Assembly: GCA_965208015.1 (NCBI GenBank)
Contig: OZ242309.1
Coordinates: 1,550,001-1,614,000, forward strand
DNA from: Bin87 sp965208015
GTDB lineage: Bacteria; Chloroflexota; Dehalococcoidia; Lucifugimonadales; UBA3495
Direction: 5' to 3'
Length of the DNA: 64,000 nucleotides
Below, piece by piece: positions 26,011 to 33,526 of the stretch; position 1 is the stretch's first letter, and every line of letters starts with the position of its first letter. Made by a program: the position numbers and the translations under genes. Under the pieces are notes generated by a model. It saw only the letters and a list, made by a program, of their open reading frames with translations, was not told the origin of the DNA and made no database searches.

Positions 26011-26427
26011 ATGTCCTCGTCCAACCAGAACCCCGACCTTATCGCCGCGAACCTGGCCGCCGTCGAGGCCCACTTCCATTCGGAAGCCACCAACGAGGTG
26101 GAGGCCGCCCTGGATCTCTACACCGACGACGTGGTTTGGGAAGCCCCCGCCCGCGGCCTGCGGTTCGAAGGCAAACGCGCCGTGGCCGACAACTACACGC
26201 AGATGTTCGCCAAGATGGAAGACGTGGAATTCGAGAACCTCCAGCGCTTTGCCACCGAGGACCGGGTGGTGGATGACAGCGTAGTTCGTTTCCGCCTGAT
26301 GGGAGATGGCTATCTCCCCCTTTCACCGGGCACGCAAGTGGAGATGCGGCTGGTGCACATCTTCGAAATGCGCGACGGCCTGATCAGCAAAGAGATCGGC
26401 TACGAGATGTGGAGCGCGGTGGGTTAG
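26011..26427 (+). CDS. NTF2-like / SnoaL-like protein
   Basis: A 138-residue single-domain protein with the cone-shaped NTF2-like fold pattern: an N-terminal helix (NLAAVEAHFHSEATNEVEAA), YTDDVVWEAPARGLRFEGK, and a closing sheet (VEMRLVHIFEMRDGLISKE). Members include isomerases, hydratases and ligand carriers, and no catalytic pair is evident. AGAGGAGGAG lies just before the ATG. It is divergent from the formamidase and overlaps the 3' end of the convergent DUF1016 remnant by 4 bases. Confidence 0.75.
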   Translation: MSSSNQNPDLIAANLAAVEAHFHSEATNEVEAALDLYTDDVVWEAPARGLRFEGKRAVADNYTQMFAKMEDVEFENLQRFATEDRVVDDSVVRFRLMGDGYLPLSPGTQVEMRLVHIFEMRDGLISKEIGYEMWSAVG

Positions 26428-27038
26428 CTGCCGTCGACTAGTTCCGGTTTGTCCCCTCTATCGCGCAACATTTCTCTGGCCCGGTTGATTTCGGCGATTA
26501 GTGCTTCCTCAGCTGGGAGAACGGTGCGATACTCCGCGGCTAACACCGTGTTGCCTAACCCATCCAGCGCATATCTTGCTACGTCTTCGTCACGGTGTGC
26601 ACAAAGGATCAAGCCCACCGGCGGATTTTCGCCTTCCAGCACCCATTGTTCCCGGGCATAGTTCAAGTAGAGGTTCATTTGGCCAGCGTCAGCGTGTGTA
26701 AACTGGCCCAGCTTCAGGTCGATGACCACTATGCAGCGTAGGCGGCGGTTGTAAAAGAGCAAGTCAACTCTGTACCATGCGTTACCAATGCGCAACCGCC
26801 TTTGACGGCCGACAAAGCAGAATCCGCTGCCTAATTCCAGCAAGAACGTCTCCAAGTGCTGGATTAGTGCTTCCTCAAGGTCACTTTCGGAGTATTCGTC
26901 CTTCAGACCCAAGAACTCCAGCAAGTAAGGGTCTTTGAATTCTTCCTCCGGCGCAATCCGGTCAGCAGGTTCCGGCCTACGCCCGTGAATCAGCATAGCC
27001 TCTTTGTCACGGGAAAGCGCCGTGCGTTCGTAAAATTG
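26424..27038 (-). pseudogene. DUF1016 (YhcG-type) PDDEXK nuclease, 3' half, interrupted by transposon
   Basis: This is the C-terminal half of a DUF1016 protein with the nuclease core FYERTALSRDKEAML, GNAWYRVDLLFYNRRLRC (acidic site) and IVVIDLKLGQF (E/D-x-K). The matching N-terminal half lies at 30978-31519. The break is at an 8-bp duplication (TAAAATTG, 27031-27038), and removing the element and one copy makes the reading frame continuous (TQF-YERT). The remnant now has no proper start and its first codons come from transposon sequence. DUF1016 proteins are restriction-endonuclease-like and often occur in accessory DNA. Confidence 0.9.
27031..27038. repeat. 8-bp target-site duplication, left copy
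   Basis: TAAAATTG directly abuts the left end of the transposon and matches 30978-30985 exactly. Eight bases is the duplication size expected for IS1595-family elements. Confidence 0.93.
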
Positions 27039-27063
27039 GGGAATTATCCAGCAAAGTAGACAG
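27039..27063 (+). repeat. left terminal inverted repeat
   Basis: Twenty-five bases identical to the reverse complement of 30953-30977. The inner part is followed by a second copy of CAGCAAAGTAGA (27049-27060 and 27061-27072), a 12-bp tandem duplication absent from the right end. Confidence 0.92.
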
Positions 27064-27170
27064 CAAAGTAGACAGAACATCCGCCCAGGTCATCAGTCCC
27101 ACCAGCCCTAGAACATCCGCCCTGTCCGTCCCGAGCAACCCATAATCCAAGCAAGGAGATAAAAACCCCT

Positions 27171-27521
27171 ATGACCCAAGAAACCACCACGCCTTACCCG
27201 ACGTTAGAAGATAAGATAGAATTGTTCAAGCAATACGGTTTTAAGGCAACCGATTACTACAAAGGTATTTACGGCGTAGAATGCGAAACCTGCGAAACTT
27301 GTGAAACCTGCAATTCACCCCTACAAATTATCCGGTTTCAAGACGGGTCCAGAGATTTTGCTGAACGCGCCGTCGCCATAGCGACTGAGCACGGAATAGA
27401 AGTCATAGAATTAACCTATATACTAGAATATCGTAGCCATAATCAATTCCGTGCGGCACCTTTTTGGACAATCACTTTCGACGACTATGTTTTCGGATCC
27501 GACGCCTTCTCCTTGTGCTAA
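27171..27521 (+). CDS. passenger protein of unknown function with Cys-rich repeat
   Basis: A 116-residue protein inside the transposon, with AAGGAGAT a few bases before ATG 27171. A short tandem repeat gives GVECETCETCETCNSPLQ (about residues 35-52), a possible metal-binding Cys cluster. The remainder (FAERAVAIATEHGIEVIELT, YILEYRSHNQFRAAP) suggests an alpha/beta domain. No family is recognised. Codon use is more A+T-rich than in the flanking chromosome. Its 3' end overlaps the convergent small gene by 50 bases. Confidence 0.55.
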   Translation: MTQETTTPYPTLEDKIELFKQYGFKATDYYKGIYGVECETCETCETCNSPLQIIRFQDGSRDFAERAVAIATEHGIEVIELTYILEYRSHNQFRAAPFWTITFDDYVFGSDAFSLC

Positions 27522-27711
27522 TGCCTTTGAGGGTTTTCTGGCAATCGGTACAAAGCCGCGTCGCAATCCGATACGGTAATCGCCCGGTCGCGGTAACGGA
27601 GACGTTGGCCGCTACCCTCTGTCTGGACGGGATCCTGTCGATGTGGTGGCAACCTTCCAAATGGCACGTCACCTTCTGGTTGCTGGAGAACCAAACTCGT
27701 CGCATAGTCAT
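27472..27711 (-). CDS. small zinc-ligand-rich passenger protein
   Basis: A 79-residue protein. The ATG at 27711 has a perfect AGGAGG (27717-27722) 5 bases away, which is why this start and strand are preferred over competing open frames. It contains VTCHLEGCHHIDRIP and later RLCTDCQK, spaced like the His/Cys ligands of short zinc-binding domains such as the Ada N-terminal type, and ends in a very basic tail (RRRRRIRKHSRRK). Nucleic-acid binding is inference. It overlaps the convergent gene before it. Confidence 0.45.
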   Translation of the reverse strand: MTMRRVWFSSNQKVTCHLEGCHHIDRIPSRQRVAANVSVTATGRLPYRIATRLCTDCQKTLKGISTRRRRRIRKHSRRK

Positions 27712-28018
27712 GACGGCCTCCTGATTTCCACCTAATTCCAGACAATACCAGCCGCCCCAGAGCCCGGTCAATTTCTGGCTGGGTTTTCTGTTGAGAACCT
27801 GCTACCCAACCCATCAATCCCGCCGTCTTGACACCTCCTGAACCGTAGGCTATTGTCCCTACTGCTACAGTCCATGTCCGTCTACGAAAAGGCGGATTCC
27901 AGTTGCAAGCCGGCCAGATTGGTGCGGCGTACCTAACCGTGCCTCCTTGCGTGGCTTGCAACGATATTGGTGGACTGTAGCAGGTAAGCCGTATCAAAGA
28001 ACGCAAGGAGGTTCCACG

Positions 28019-28615
28019 ATGACCGGACAGGTCCTTGATTATTCCATCCAGACCAACGAAGGCATCATTTCCGGTGACGACAGCCAGCGGTATCGATTTG
28101 CCGGAGCGGATTGGCCGGGAACCGGAGCACCAACTCGCGGTACCCTGGTGGACTTTGACGTCGCCGAGGGAAACCGCGCCGTCAGCATCTACCTGATTGA
28201 TCCCGTTGCACCGCCGGCAGTTTCACAACCAACTGCTCCGCCGGCCGTTCCTCCATCCGCGCCACCGCCAACTCCTCAATATGCTCCGACGCCAACCTTG
28301 ACCCCAGCTGCCGCTACATCTGCCGGTAGTAGCTGGCACTCTGGCGGTTTCATCGGGGTAATGACCAGCAAACGGATCACCAACGCGCTGCTGTGGGGCG
28401 GACTGGCGGCGTTTTTGTTGGGAATGACGGTGTGCACCTCTAGCACCTGCGCTGGGGCTGCGATGGTGTTTGATGCAGATTCCACAGTTCAGGATGTTGA
28501 GCGTGCTGGTTCTGCCGCCGCTGCTGGTCAGGTTATCTTCGTACTCGGAATCCTGGCCGCAATTACCGGAGCCGCTGGCAAGGTGGTTGCGTCTATCCGG
28601 TCAAGGGAGGACTAG
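28019..28615 (+). CDS. passenger membrane protein with N-terminal OB-like domain
   Basis: A 198-residue protein with a strong AAGGAGG (28005-28011). Residues 1-62 (VLDYSIQTNEGIISGDDSQR, GTLVDFDVAEGNRAV) look like the cold-shock/OB-like module found at the N-terminus of some TM2-domain proteins. A Pro/Ala/Thr-rich linker (about 63-105) leads to two hydrophobic segments (ALLWGGLAAFLLGMTVC and VIFVLGILAAITGAA). Function is unknown. It lies 2 bases before the following lipoprotein gene, so the two form a unit inside the transposon. Confidence 0.6.
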   Translation: MTGQVLDYSIQTNEGIISGDDSQRYRFAGADWPGTGAPTRGTLVDFDVAEGNRAVSIYLIDPVAPPAVSQPTAPPAVPPSAPPPTPQYAPTPTLTPAAATSAGSSWHSGGFIGVMTSKRITNALLWGGLAAFLLGMTVCTSSTCAGAAMVFDADSTVQDVERAGSAAAAGQVIFVLGILAAITGAAGKVVASIRSRED

Positions 28616-28617
28616 CG

Positions 28618-29139
28618 ATGCGTAAAGCCCTAGCCGTCCTGACCGTTGCCGTAGCGCTAATCTTGGCTTGTGCTACGGCAACTGCTCCGGAAGACCTAGC
28701 CACGAGTTCAGGCGAAAACCAAACGGCATACCTTACCGAGCAGACCACAGAAACCCGAGGGGATATAACAGGAGGATACGATGACCTATATTGCATCAAC
28801 ATAACGTCAATACTGAGCGCGGTGGATATCCATCTCTACAATATGGCGGATTATGTCATAGACGGACTTGATGATCCGATCAATATGACACTGCTCGAAA
28901 ACGAATCCGAAACCAACTCATCTTATACCGAGGAATCTTTGGGATGGATAGATGTTCCGTCCGATATCATAAAATTACACCGCTCCCTTGAAAATTACAG
29001 CGAGCAATTGACGGAATTTGACGCCAATCTCGAACAATACAGTCACGATGAAATCCGCCTCTTGCTGGAAAAGTTGATTGACGATTTTCTTGTTATCCAC
29101 GCAAAGGTTCAGGATTATTGCGAAGCCTACCGGAATTAA
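28618..29139 (+). CDS. passenger lipoprotein of unknown function
   Basis: A 173-residue exported protein. The N-terminus (LAVLTVAVALILACATA) is a signal peptide with a lipobox-like Cys at about residue 18. The mature part is acidic and helical (IIKLHRSLENYSEQLTEFDA, EIRLLLEKLIDDFLVIHAKV), with possible coiled coil, and has two further Cys. It follows the membrane-protein gene by 2 bases and ends 6 bases from the convergent transposase. No homology is recognised. Confidence 0.6.
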   Translation: MRKALAVLTVAVALILACATATAPEDLATSSGENQTAYLTEQTTETRGDITGGYDDLYCINITSILSAVDIHLYNMADYVIDGLDDPINMTLLENESETNSSYTEESLGWIDVPSDIIKLHRSLENYSEQLTEFDANLEQYSHDEIRLLLEKLIDDFLVIHAKVQDYCEAYRN

Positions 29140-29145
29140 AGGCAG

Positions 29146-30123
29146 TTAATTCCCGTCCACCAAATCCCGATACCGGAGCCGCTTTCCAGCCATCCCCAGG
29201 ACAATCAACATCATCTGTTCCAGCGTGTCGAGGCCGCGGATGTTGTGGCGAGTGGCAAATTCCGTTGAATACCTAGGGATATGCTTGACGCTCATTTTGT
29301 GATAAACCCCGTGGTAGCCGCGTTTCAGAATGGCCCAAGCGCTCTCAATGCTGTTAGTCGTCGCATCCCCGTCCACGTACTGCCCGGCACCGTGCTTTAC
29401 GCCGTGGTGGTCGTAATCCTCTAGGTTCTGGTAAGCCCGGTGTTCGTCCGTGTAAACCGTGCTTCCTGGCTTTACGTAGTCCCTGATTAGAGCGTGTAGA
29501 GTTTCACGTCTCACATTCGGGATAGGCTTCATGACCACCTTACGGGTTTTCCGATCCAAGATGCCGGCCACCGGAGTCTTGCCCACTGCACCCCTGCCAG
29601 CGTTCAATTTTTTGTTCCGGTGCTTGTTCTTCTCCAACCCGCCGATAAAAGTTTCGTCAACTTCCACTTCACCGTCCATCAGCTCGGGTTCAATGTCCAT
29701 AGCCTCACGGACCCGATGCCCTAGAAACCACGCCGTCGGTTGCCTTACGTTCAGGTCCCGATGCGCTTTCATGCTGCTGATACCTTTGCCGCTCGTGACC
29801 ATCAGATAAATGTACAGCACCCAATTCTGAAACCCTACCTTGCTACCCTCCATTATGGTGCCTACTTTCACCGAGAAATATTTCCGACAATCCGAGCACC
29901 AATACGGCATGGTCGGGTGCTTAGCTTCTCTGGTATTTTCACTATCACATCGGGGACAAAAGCGGTTTCCATCTGGCCAAAACACTTCTTCGAACCAGAG
30001 TCGTGCTGCTTCATCGTCGGGGAACATCTTAAAGAATTCTGGCAGACTAATTCCTATCCGATGAGCTTTGCCTGGACCTTTCTTTCTACCATTGTTGCCT
30101 GTATTCTGACTGTTAGTAGGCAT
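29146..30123 (-). CDS. IS1595 family transposase
   Basis: A 325-residue DDE transposase of the ISXO2-like group. The N-terminal zinc ribbon is CPRCDSENT plus CSDCRKYF (about 56-84). The catalytic core shows VEVDETFIGG (first D), VYTDEHRAY (second D) and SIESAWAILKRGYHG, in which a Glu/Asn region with the downstream His completes the triad as in this family. Ends with a normal C-terminus and has no frameshift, so it is probably active. A good promoter (TTGACT-17-TATACT) lies immediately upstream on the minus strand. Confidence 0.92.
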   Translation of the reverse strand: MPTNSQNTGNNGRKKGPGKAHRIGISLPEFFKMFPDDEAARLWFEEVFWPDGNRFCPRCDSENTREAKHPTMPYWCSDCRKYFSVKVGTIMEGSKVGFQNWVLYIYLMVTSGKGISSMKAHRDLNVRQPTAWFLGHRVREAMDIEPELMDGEVEVDETFIGGLEKNKHRNKKLNAGRGAVGKTPVAGILDRKTRKVVMKPIPNVRRETLHALIRDYVKPGSTVYTDEHRAYQNLEDYDHHGVKHGAGQYVDGDATTNSIESAWAILKRGYHGVYHKMSVKHIPRYSTEFATRHNIRGLDTLEQMMLIVLGMAGKRLRYRDLVDGN

Positions 30124-30155
30124 CTAAAGTTGACATCCTTTATAAGTTGTGTAGT

Positions 30156-30184
30156 AGTATAACATTTCCTTACTGGCAAGTCAA
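30156..30184 (-). promoter_or_regulatory. transposase promoter
   Basis: On the minus strand TTGACT (30179-30184) and TATACT (30156-30161) are separated by 17 bases, 33 bases before the transposase ATG. Five of six bases match consensus in each box. Confidence 0.65.
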
Positions 30185-30234
30185 CACTTTAGGCACACAC
30201 TTTAGAGACTGTTAAGCACAGAGATAGTGTGGCC

Positions 30235-30263
30235 TTGACTTTGACTGGCAAGTAGACTATGCT
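30235..30263 (+). promoter_or_regulatory. promoter for the small gene at 30306
   Basis: TTGACT (30235-30240), a 17-base spacer and TATGCT (30258-30263) lie about 42 bases upstream of the ATG at 30306, divergent from the transposase promoter. Confidence 0.45.
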
Positions 30264-30305
30264 TGACCTGAATGCGTTTTATATGAATTTATGGAGGCTT
30301 TTGAG

Positions 30306-30524
30306 ATGGCGACCGAGTTTGATGCCCCAGAGCGTAAGTATCCAGATCTGAGTGCGGTTCCCGACGACGTTACCCCCGAAGAGATGGCACGGTTGATCTT
30401 GGGCCGTCCTATCCAGCGCGACGGGGTTGATGTTACGGTGGACTTGGAAATAACTGACCAGATGATTGCAAACGCACTGGCCGACGTAGGGATTGAATTG
30501 AGTTTTGAGGATGATGAGGAATAG
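30306..30524 (+). CDS. small acidic passenger protein
   Basis: A 72-residue acidic protein (YPDLSAVPDDVTPEEMARLI, ending FEDDEE). ATG 30306 has GGAGG at a good distance, while the in-frame ATG at 30291 overlaps that site and is less likely. Small acidic proteins of this type often accompany mobile elements or act as antitoxins, but no partner toxin is visible here. It is divergent from the transposase. Confidence 0.5.
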   Translation: MATEFDAPERKYPDLSAVPDDVTPEEMARLILGRPIQRDGVDVTVDLEITDQMIANALADVGIELSFEDDEE

Positions 30525-30685
30525 GCCGTTATTTCCTGTTGGTTGAGTTGTTACATCTAATGGTAGAGGATGCGTGGCGGAAAGGTCAACGTAGATCTTT
30601 ATTTCTCGGCAATAGTGCGCCGTCGTTTAGCCAAGTCACGTCTGCAATGGATTTTCGCCTGTGGGTAGTGGTATAATTAATGATG

Positions 30686-30762
30686 TGGAGCCCCCAGACA
30701 GGATTCGAACCTGCATCCCCTGACGTACTAAGGCCGGGATGTTACCGTTACACTACAGGGGC
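30686..30762 (-). tRNA. tRNA-like sequence, possibly degenerate; anticodon not assignable
   Basis: On the minus strand there is an acceptor-like pairing (GCCCCTG with TGGGGGC, using G-U pairs), a D-arm AGTGTAACGGTAACA like that of tRNA-Gln, a perfect T-arm (GCAGG-TTCGAAT-CCTGT) and an encoded CCA. The anticodon arm does not form a normal 5-bp stem with a 7-base loop. Instead CATCCC can pair with GGGATG around a 16-base loop, and there is one extra base between T-stem and acceptor. It is therefore either a degenerate tRNA or a tRNA mimic. It is the only tRNA-like sequence in the window and lies inside the transposon. Confidence 0.5.
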
Positions 30763-30952
30763 TCAAGATGGCGGCGATGCGGTTCTGCGATGAGCCGTTT
30801 CGCCGCTATCTCAATTTCTAATCCTAGCAGGTGACCGCTAAAAATAACAAATGTGCCGTCATACGCAGATTAATATTGACGGCGACAGGGATAAACGACC
30901 TGGGTCAAGTGTCCAGGTCAGATGCCCGGGGCGGATGTTCGCATTTTTGGGG

Positions 30953-30977
30953 CTGTCTACTTTGCTGGATAATTCCC
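30953..30977 (-). repeat. right terminal inverted repeat
   Basis: Twenty-five bases complementary to 27039-27063. It abuts the right-hand target duplication TAAAATTG. Internal similarity to the left end resumes at GAACATCCGCCC about 12 bases further in. Confidence 0.92.
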
Positions 30978-30985
30978 TAAAATTG
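30978..30985. repeat. 8-bp target-site duplication, right copy
   Basis: TAAAATTG, identical to 27031-27038. On the minus strand it reads CAATTTTA and forms the Gln-Phe-Tyr codons of the interrupted DUF1016 gene. Confidence 0.93.
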
Positions 30986-31519
30986 AGTATCAATCTGCCG
31001 CCTGAGCTGGCGGATTGTCCAGCCTCCGGCCAAGGCTTCCGCTTCGTAAAACTCCCGAGCTGCCTCGTTCCGCACCGTCATGAGCCTAACATATGCCGAC
31101 CACGAGAGCGGAAAGTGTGATGCGACGTTATTCAAGGAAATTTCTACCGATACTCTTTCCCCAGACGCTGTCTGGGGAATCGCCAACGCTCTTTCTACAG
31201 ACGCTGTCTGGAGAATTGGCCAAGCCAGGTAAAACGCCCGCATCTGCCAAATGTTGCTGACTGAGAACCCCCGCCCATAGCGCTCGGTCAAATCAACGGA
31301 CAGACGTCGTATCAGCTCCGCACCGTATTCGGCCCGCGCCTCGCCACCCTGTTCGTGTTCCACGATACGGCGGCCCACCAGCCAGTAGGCCGCCGTCATA
31401 ATAGAGTTCACTGAACGGGCCGCCGAGTTGCGGGCCGCGTCCAGAATGTCCGCAACGTCCGTCAGCGTTGCGTTATAGACTGCCGGGCTATCCCCGGTGT
31501 TGGTCGGCTGCAAACTCAT
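30978..31519 (-). pseudogene. DUF1016 (YhcG-type) nuclease, 5' half, interrupted by transposon
   Basis: This N-terminal DUF1016_N half of 180 codons has the usual helical signatures (AAYWLVGRRIVEHEQGG, RYGRGFSVSNIWQMRAFYLA, AGGWTIRQLRRQIDTQF). It then meets a TAG whose last base belongs to the transposon end. The nuclease half lies at 26424-27038, and the two rejoin as a continuous gene of about 382 codons. Without the nuclease half it is presumably non-functional. It begins 27 bases after the Zn-ribbon gene, on the same strand. Confidence 0.9.
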
Positions 31520-31546
31520 CAGCGGTCCTCGGTTACGCTTCTCCGC

Positions 31547-32059
31547 TCACGCCGCCGGAACTTCATGCGACCAGGTGAACCCCAGGTCCGGCTCGTCGAT
31601 CAGCTTCCACTGCGGCAGCATGAACCCGTCCTCGACCCGCTGGAACACCGCTTCCACCCGCTTGCCGATGCCGACGTTCTCCTCCTTCTCCATGTTGAAG
31701 TCGGCGTCCACTAGGTTGCCGGTCATGCGCAGTCCGTCGAACTCCGTGGGCTGTCCCTTCTGCTCGTCCAGTTCCACCAGCACAATGGCAAATGGAGTCA
31801 GGTCGCGGAAACTGGGAATCACCGTGTGCGCCACCACCTGGTACGAGTAGATGGTGCCCTTGCCTGACACCTGCTGCCACTCCCAGTTCAGGGAGGTGCA
31901 CCACGGGCACCCCGGGCCGGGCTCGCCGCGCAGCAACCCGCAGTCGGCGCATTTCTTGACTACGAGCCGGCCTTCGGCGGCGGCTTCAAAATAGCCCTTG
32001 TATTCAGAATCGTTCTCGGGGATGCTCAGCGTGATGCCCCGGTAGGTGTAGTTCGGCAT
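31547..32059 (-). CDS. DUF35 Zn-ribbon/OB-fold protein
   Basis: A 170-residue protein with an N-terminal helix, a rubredoxin-like zinc ribbon (CADCGLLRGEPGPGCPWC) and a C-terminal OB fold (GKGTIYSYQVVAHTVI, FAIVLVELDEQKG). Members such as ChsH2 partner a thiolase-like protein in acyl-CoA metabolism. In steroid degradation a DUF35-Ltp2 complex performs a retro-aldol cleavage. The thiolase-like gene 120 bases upstream on the same strand fits this pairing. The substrate is unknown. Confidence 0.85.
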   Translation of the reverse strand: MPNYTYRGITLSIPENDSEYKGYFEAAAEGRLVVKKCADCGLLRGEPGPGCPWCTSLNWEWQQVSGKGTIYSYQVVAHTVIPSFRDLTPFAIVLVELDEQKGQPTEFDGLRMTGNLVDADFNMEKEENVGIGKRVEAVFQRVEDGFMLPQWKLIDEPDLGFTWSHEVPAA

Positions 32060-32077
32060 TGTGTTACTCCATCATGT

Positions 32078-32149
32078 CCGCTCGTCCTGAGCCCGTCGAA
32101 GGACGTTCCTCTTGCACTGACTATGGTTCGACAGGCTCACCATGAGCGG
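32078..32149. repeat. imperfect inverted repeat between thiolase and DUF35 genes
   Basis: Arms CCGCTCGTCCTGAGCCCGTC (32078-) and GACAGGCTCACCATGAGCGG (-32149) pair with a few mismatches, around a 26-base loop. It resembles a widely scattered palindromic repeat seen in many genomes. It could act as an attenuator or an RNA-processing hairpin between two co-transcribed genes. Confidence 0.6.
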
Positions 32150-32178
32150 GCCTAATAGTCTTTGTAATTGTCCAGCGT

Positions 32179-33408
32179 TCAGCTGAGCACGTTGCCCATG
32201 ATGAGGGCGCTGCCGACCGCAGGCGTGCCCCAGCCCATGTTCATGCTGATCTTGGCGTCCTTCACCTGGCGGCAGCCTCCCTCGGCGTAGTCGTAGGTGT
32301 GGTCGCCTTCCAAAGCGCCCGGGCAGTAGTCATCGACGGTGCCCCGTAGCTGTCGCACGTTCTCGATGACCATGTTCATCCCGTGCGTGTACCCCTCGCA
32401 CAGGTGCCCGCCGCTGAGGTTGTTGGGACGCTTTCCGCCCAGGTTGATGATGCCGCTGGTAACGTAATCCTTGCCTTCGCCCTTCTCACACCATCCGTAG
32501 TCCTCGAACTGCAGCAGTACGGTGTAGGTGAAGGCGTCGTAGCAGCCGGTCAAATCGACGTCCTCGTGCTTGACGCCGGCCAGGTCGAAGATGCGCGGCG
32601 CGACGTAGTGACCGGCCACCCGCGAGATCGGCCCGTGCTGATAGTGGAAGTCCCCACCGGGTTTGGTTCCGCGGCCCTGCACGCCCTTGATATAGATGGG
32701 TTTGTGCTTGAGATCCCGCGCGCGTTCGGCTGAAGTGACGATGACGCAGGTGGCGTTGTCCGTCTCCAGGCAGCAGTCCAGCAGGTGGGCCACCGGACGG
32801 ATGATCCAGCGGGAGTTCATCACGTCATCCACGGTGACCCGGTGCTTCATCAGCGCCTTGGGGTTGTTGGAGGCATGGTTGGAGTGCGCCACCTTGATGG
32901 CCGCCAGATCCTCGCTCTTGACCCCGTACTCGGCCATGTGGCGTGTGAAGGTGTAAGCAAACTGCTGCACCGCGCTGATGAGACCGTAGGGTCGCTTCAT
33001 CAGGTCGAGCCCGCCGATGGGAGCCGACGCCCGCGCGCCGGTGCCGCCAATGCGTACGTTGGAGTAACCGTTCATCGACCGGAAGATGGCCACCACGTCG
33101 CACATGCCGGCCTCAATTGCGCCAATGGCCAAACCCACCAGCGCCTCCGTCGAGGACCCGCCGCCGGAGCAGTCCATGTAAAAATTCGGCCGGATGCCCA
33201 GGTCGTACTGTATCGACGTCGATGGCGTGGAGTCCCCGCCGTGGTAGCTGAGCATCCCGTCCACCTGGTCGGGCGTCAGGCCGGCGTCGTTCATGGCGTT
33301 GCGGATGGCCTCGGCGCCCAGGGCGCGGGTGGTGCGCCCCGAGGCCCGGCTGTACTCGGTTTCGCCCACCCCAACGATGCAATACTTGTCTCGTGGATTG
33401 CCTGCCAT
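32179..33408 (-). CDS. thiolase-like protein (SCP-x/acetyl-CoA acetyltransferase family)
   Basis: A 409-residue thiolase-fold protein. It opens KYCIVGVGETEYSRASGR, contains DCSGGGSSTEALVGLAIGAI where a classical thiolase has its nucleophilic Cys region, and ends with GGHLCEGYTHGMNMV and a Gly-rich GTPAVGSALIMG. Spacing around the first Cys is not that of biosynthetic thiolases, so it may act as an aldolase or lipid-transfer thiolase with the DUF35 partner. ATG 33408 is supported by GGAGGGA just upstream, although the frame is open further. Confidence 0.85.
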   Translation of the reverse strand: MAGNPRDKYCIVGVGETEYSRASGRTTRALGAEAIRNAMNDAGLTPDQVDGMLSYHGGDSTPSTSIQYDLGIRPNFYMDCSGGGSSTEALVGLAIGAIEAGMCDVVAIFRSMNGYSNVRIGGTGARASAPIGGLDLMKRPYGLISAVQQFAYTFTRHMAEYGVKSEDLAAIKVAHSNHASNNPKALMKHRVTVDDVMNSRWIIRPVAHLLDCCLETDNATCVIVTSAERARDLKHKPIYIKGVQGRGTKPGGDFHYQHGPISRVAGHYVAPRIFDLAGVKHEDVDLTGCYDAFTYTVLLQFEDYGWCEKGEGKDYVTSGIINLGGKRPNNLSGGHLCEGYTHGMNMVIENVRQLRGTVDDYCPGALEGDHTYDYAEGGCRQVKDAKISMNMGWGTPAVGSALIMGNVLS

Positions 33409-33444
33409 ATTGTCCCTCCGGTTCGGCAATGAGTGTAGGAAAGT

Positions 33445-33463
33445 TTGTGGATAGTATCTACAA
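33445..33463. promoter_or_regulatory. 19-bp near-palindrome upstream of the thiolase gene
   Basis: TTGTGGATA-G-TATCTACAA has one mismatch between its arms and lies 37-55 bases before the thiolase start. The position and symmetry suit a dimeric repressor site, but no regulator gene adjoins it. Confidence 0.3.
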
Positions 33464-33526
33464 GTATTCAGCAGTCGGTGAACAATTCGGAGCAATCATG
33501 TTCGCATCCCCTATTGATCCGCTGGC

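Larger units (their letters stand above)
27039..30977. mobile_element. IS1595-family transposon, 3,939 bp, with passenger genes
   Basis: The element is bounded by 25-bp perfect terminal inverted repeats (27039-27063 and 30953-30977, beginning GGGAATTATCCAGCAAAG) and flanked by an 8-bp direct repeat TAAAATTG. It encodes one IS1595-type DDE transposase (29146-30123, minus) plus about five small genes not needed for transposition and a tRNA-like sequence. A further imperfect stretch of terminal homology (around GAACATCCGCCC) continues inside both ends. Base composition is visibly richer in A+T than the host DNA. Insertion split a DUF1016 gene. Matched ends and intact duplication argue for a fairly recent, single event. 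Confidence 0.92.

Noticed and set aside
27518..28006. 162-codon minus-strand open frame in the transposon
   Set aside because: The overlapping 79-residue frame has an AGGAGG and Zn-ligand pattern. This one has neither and looks compositional.
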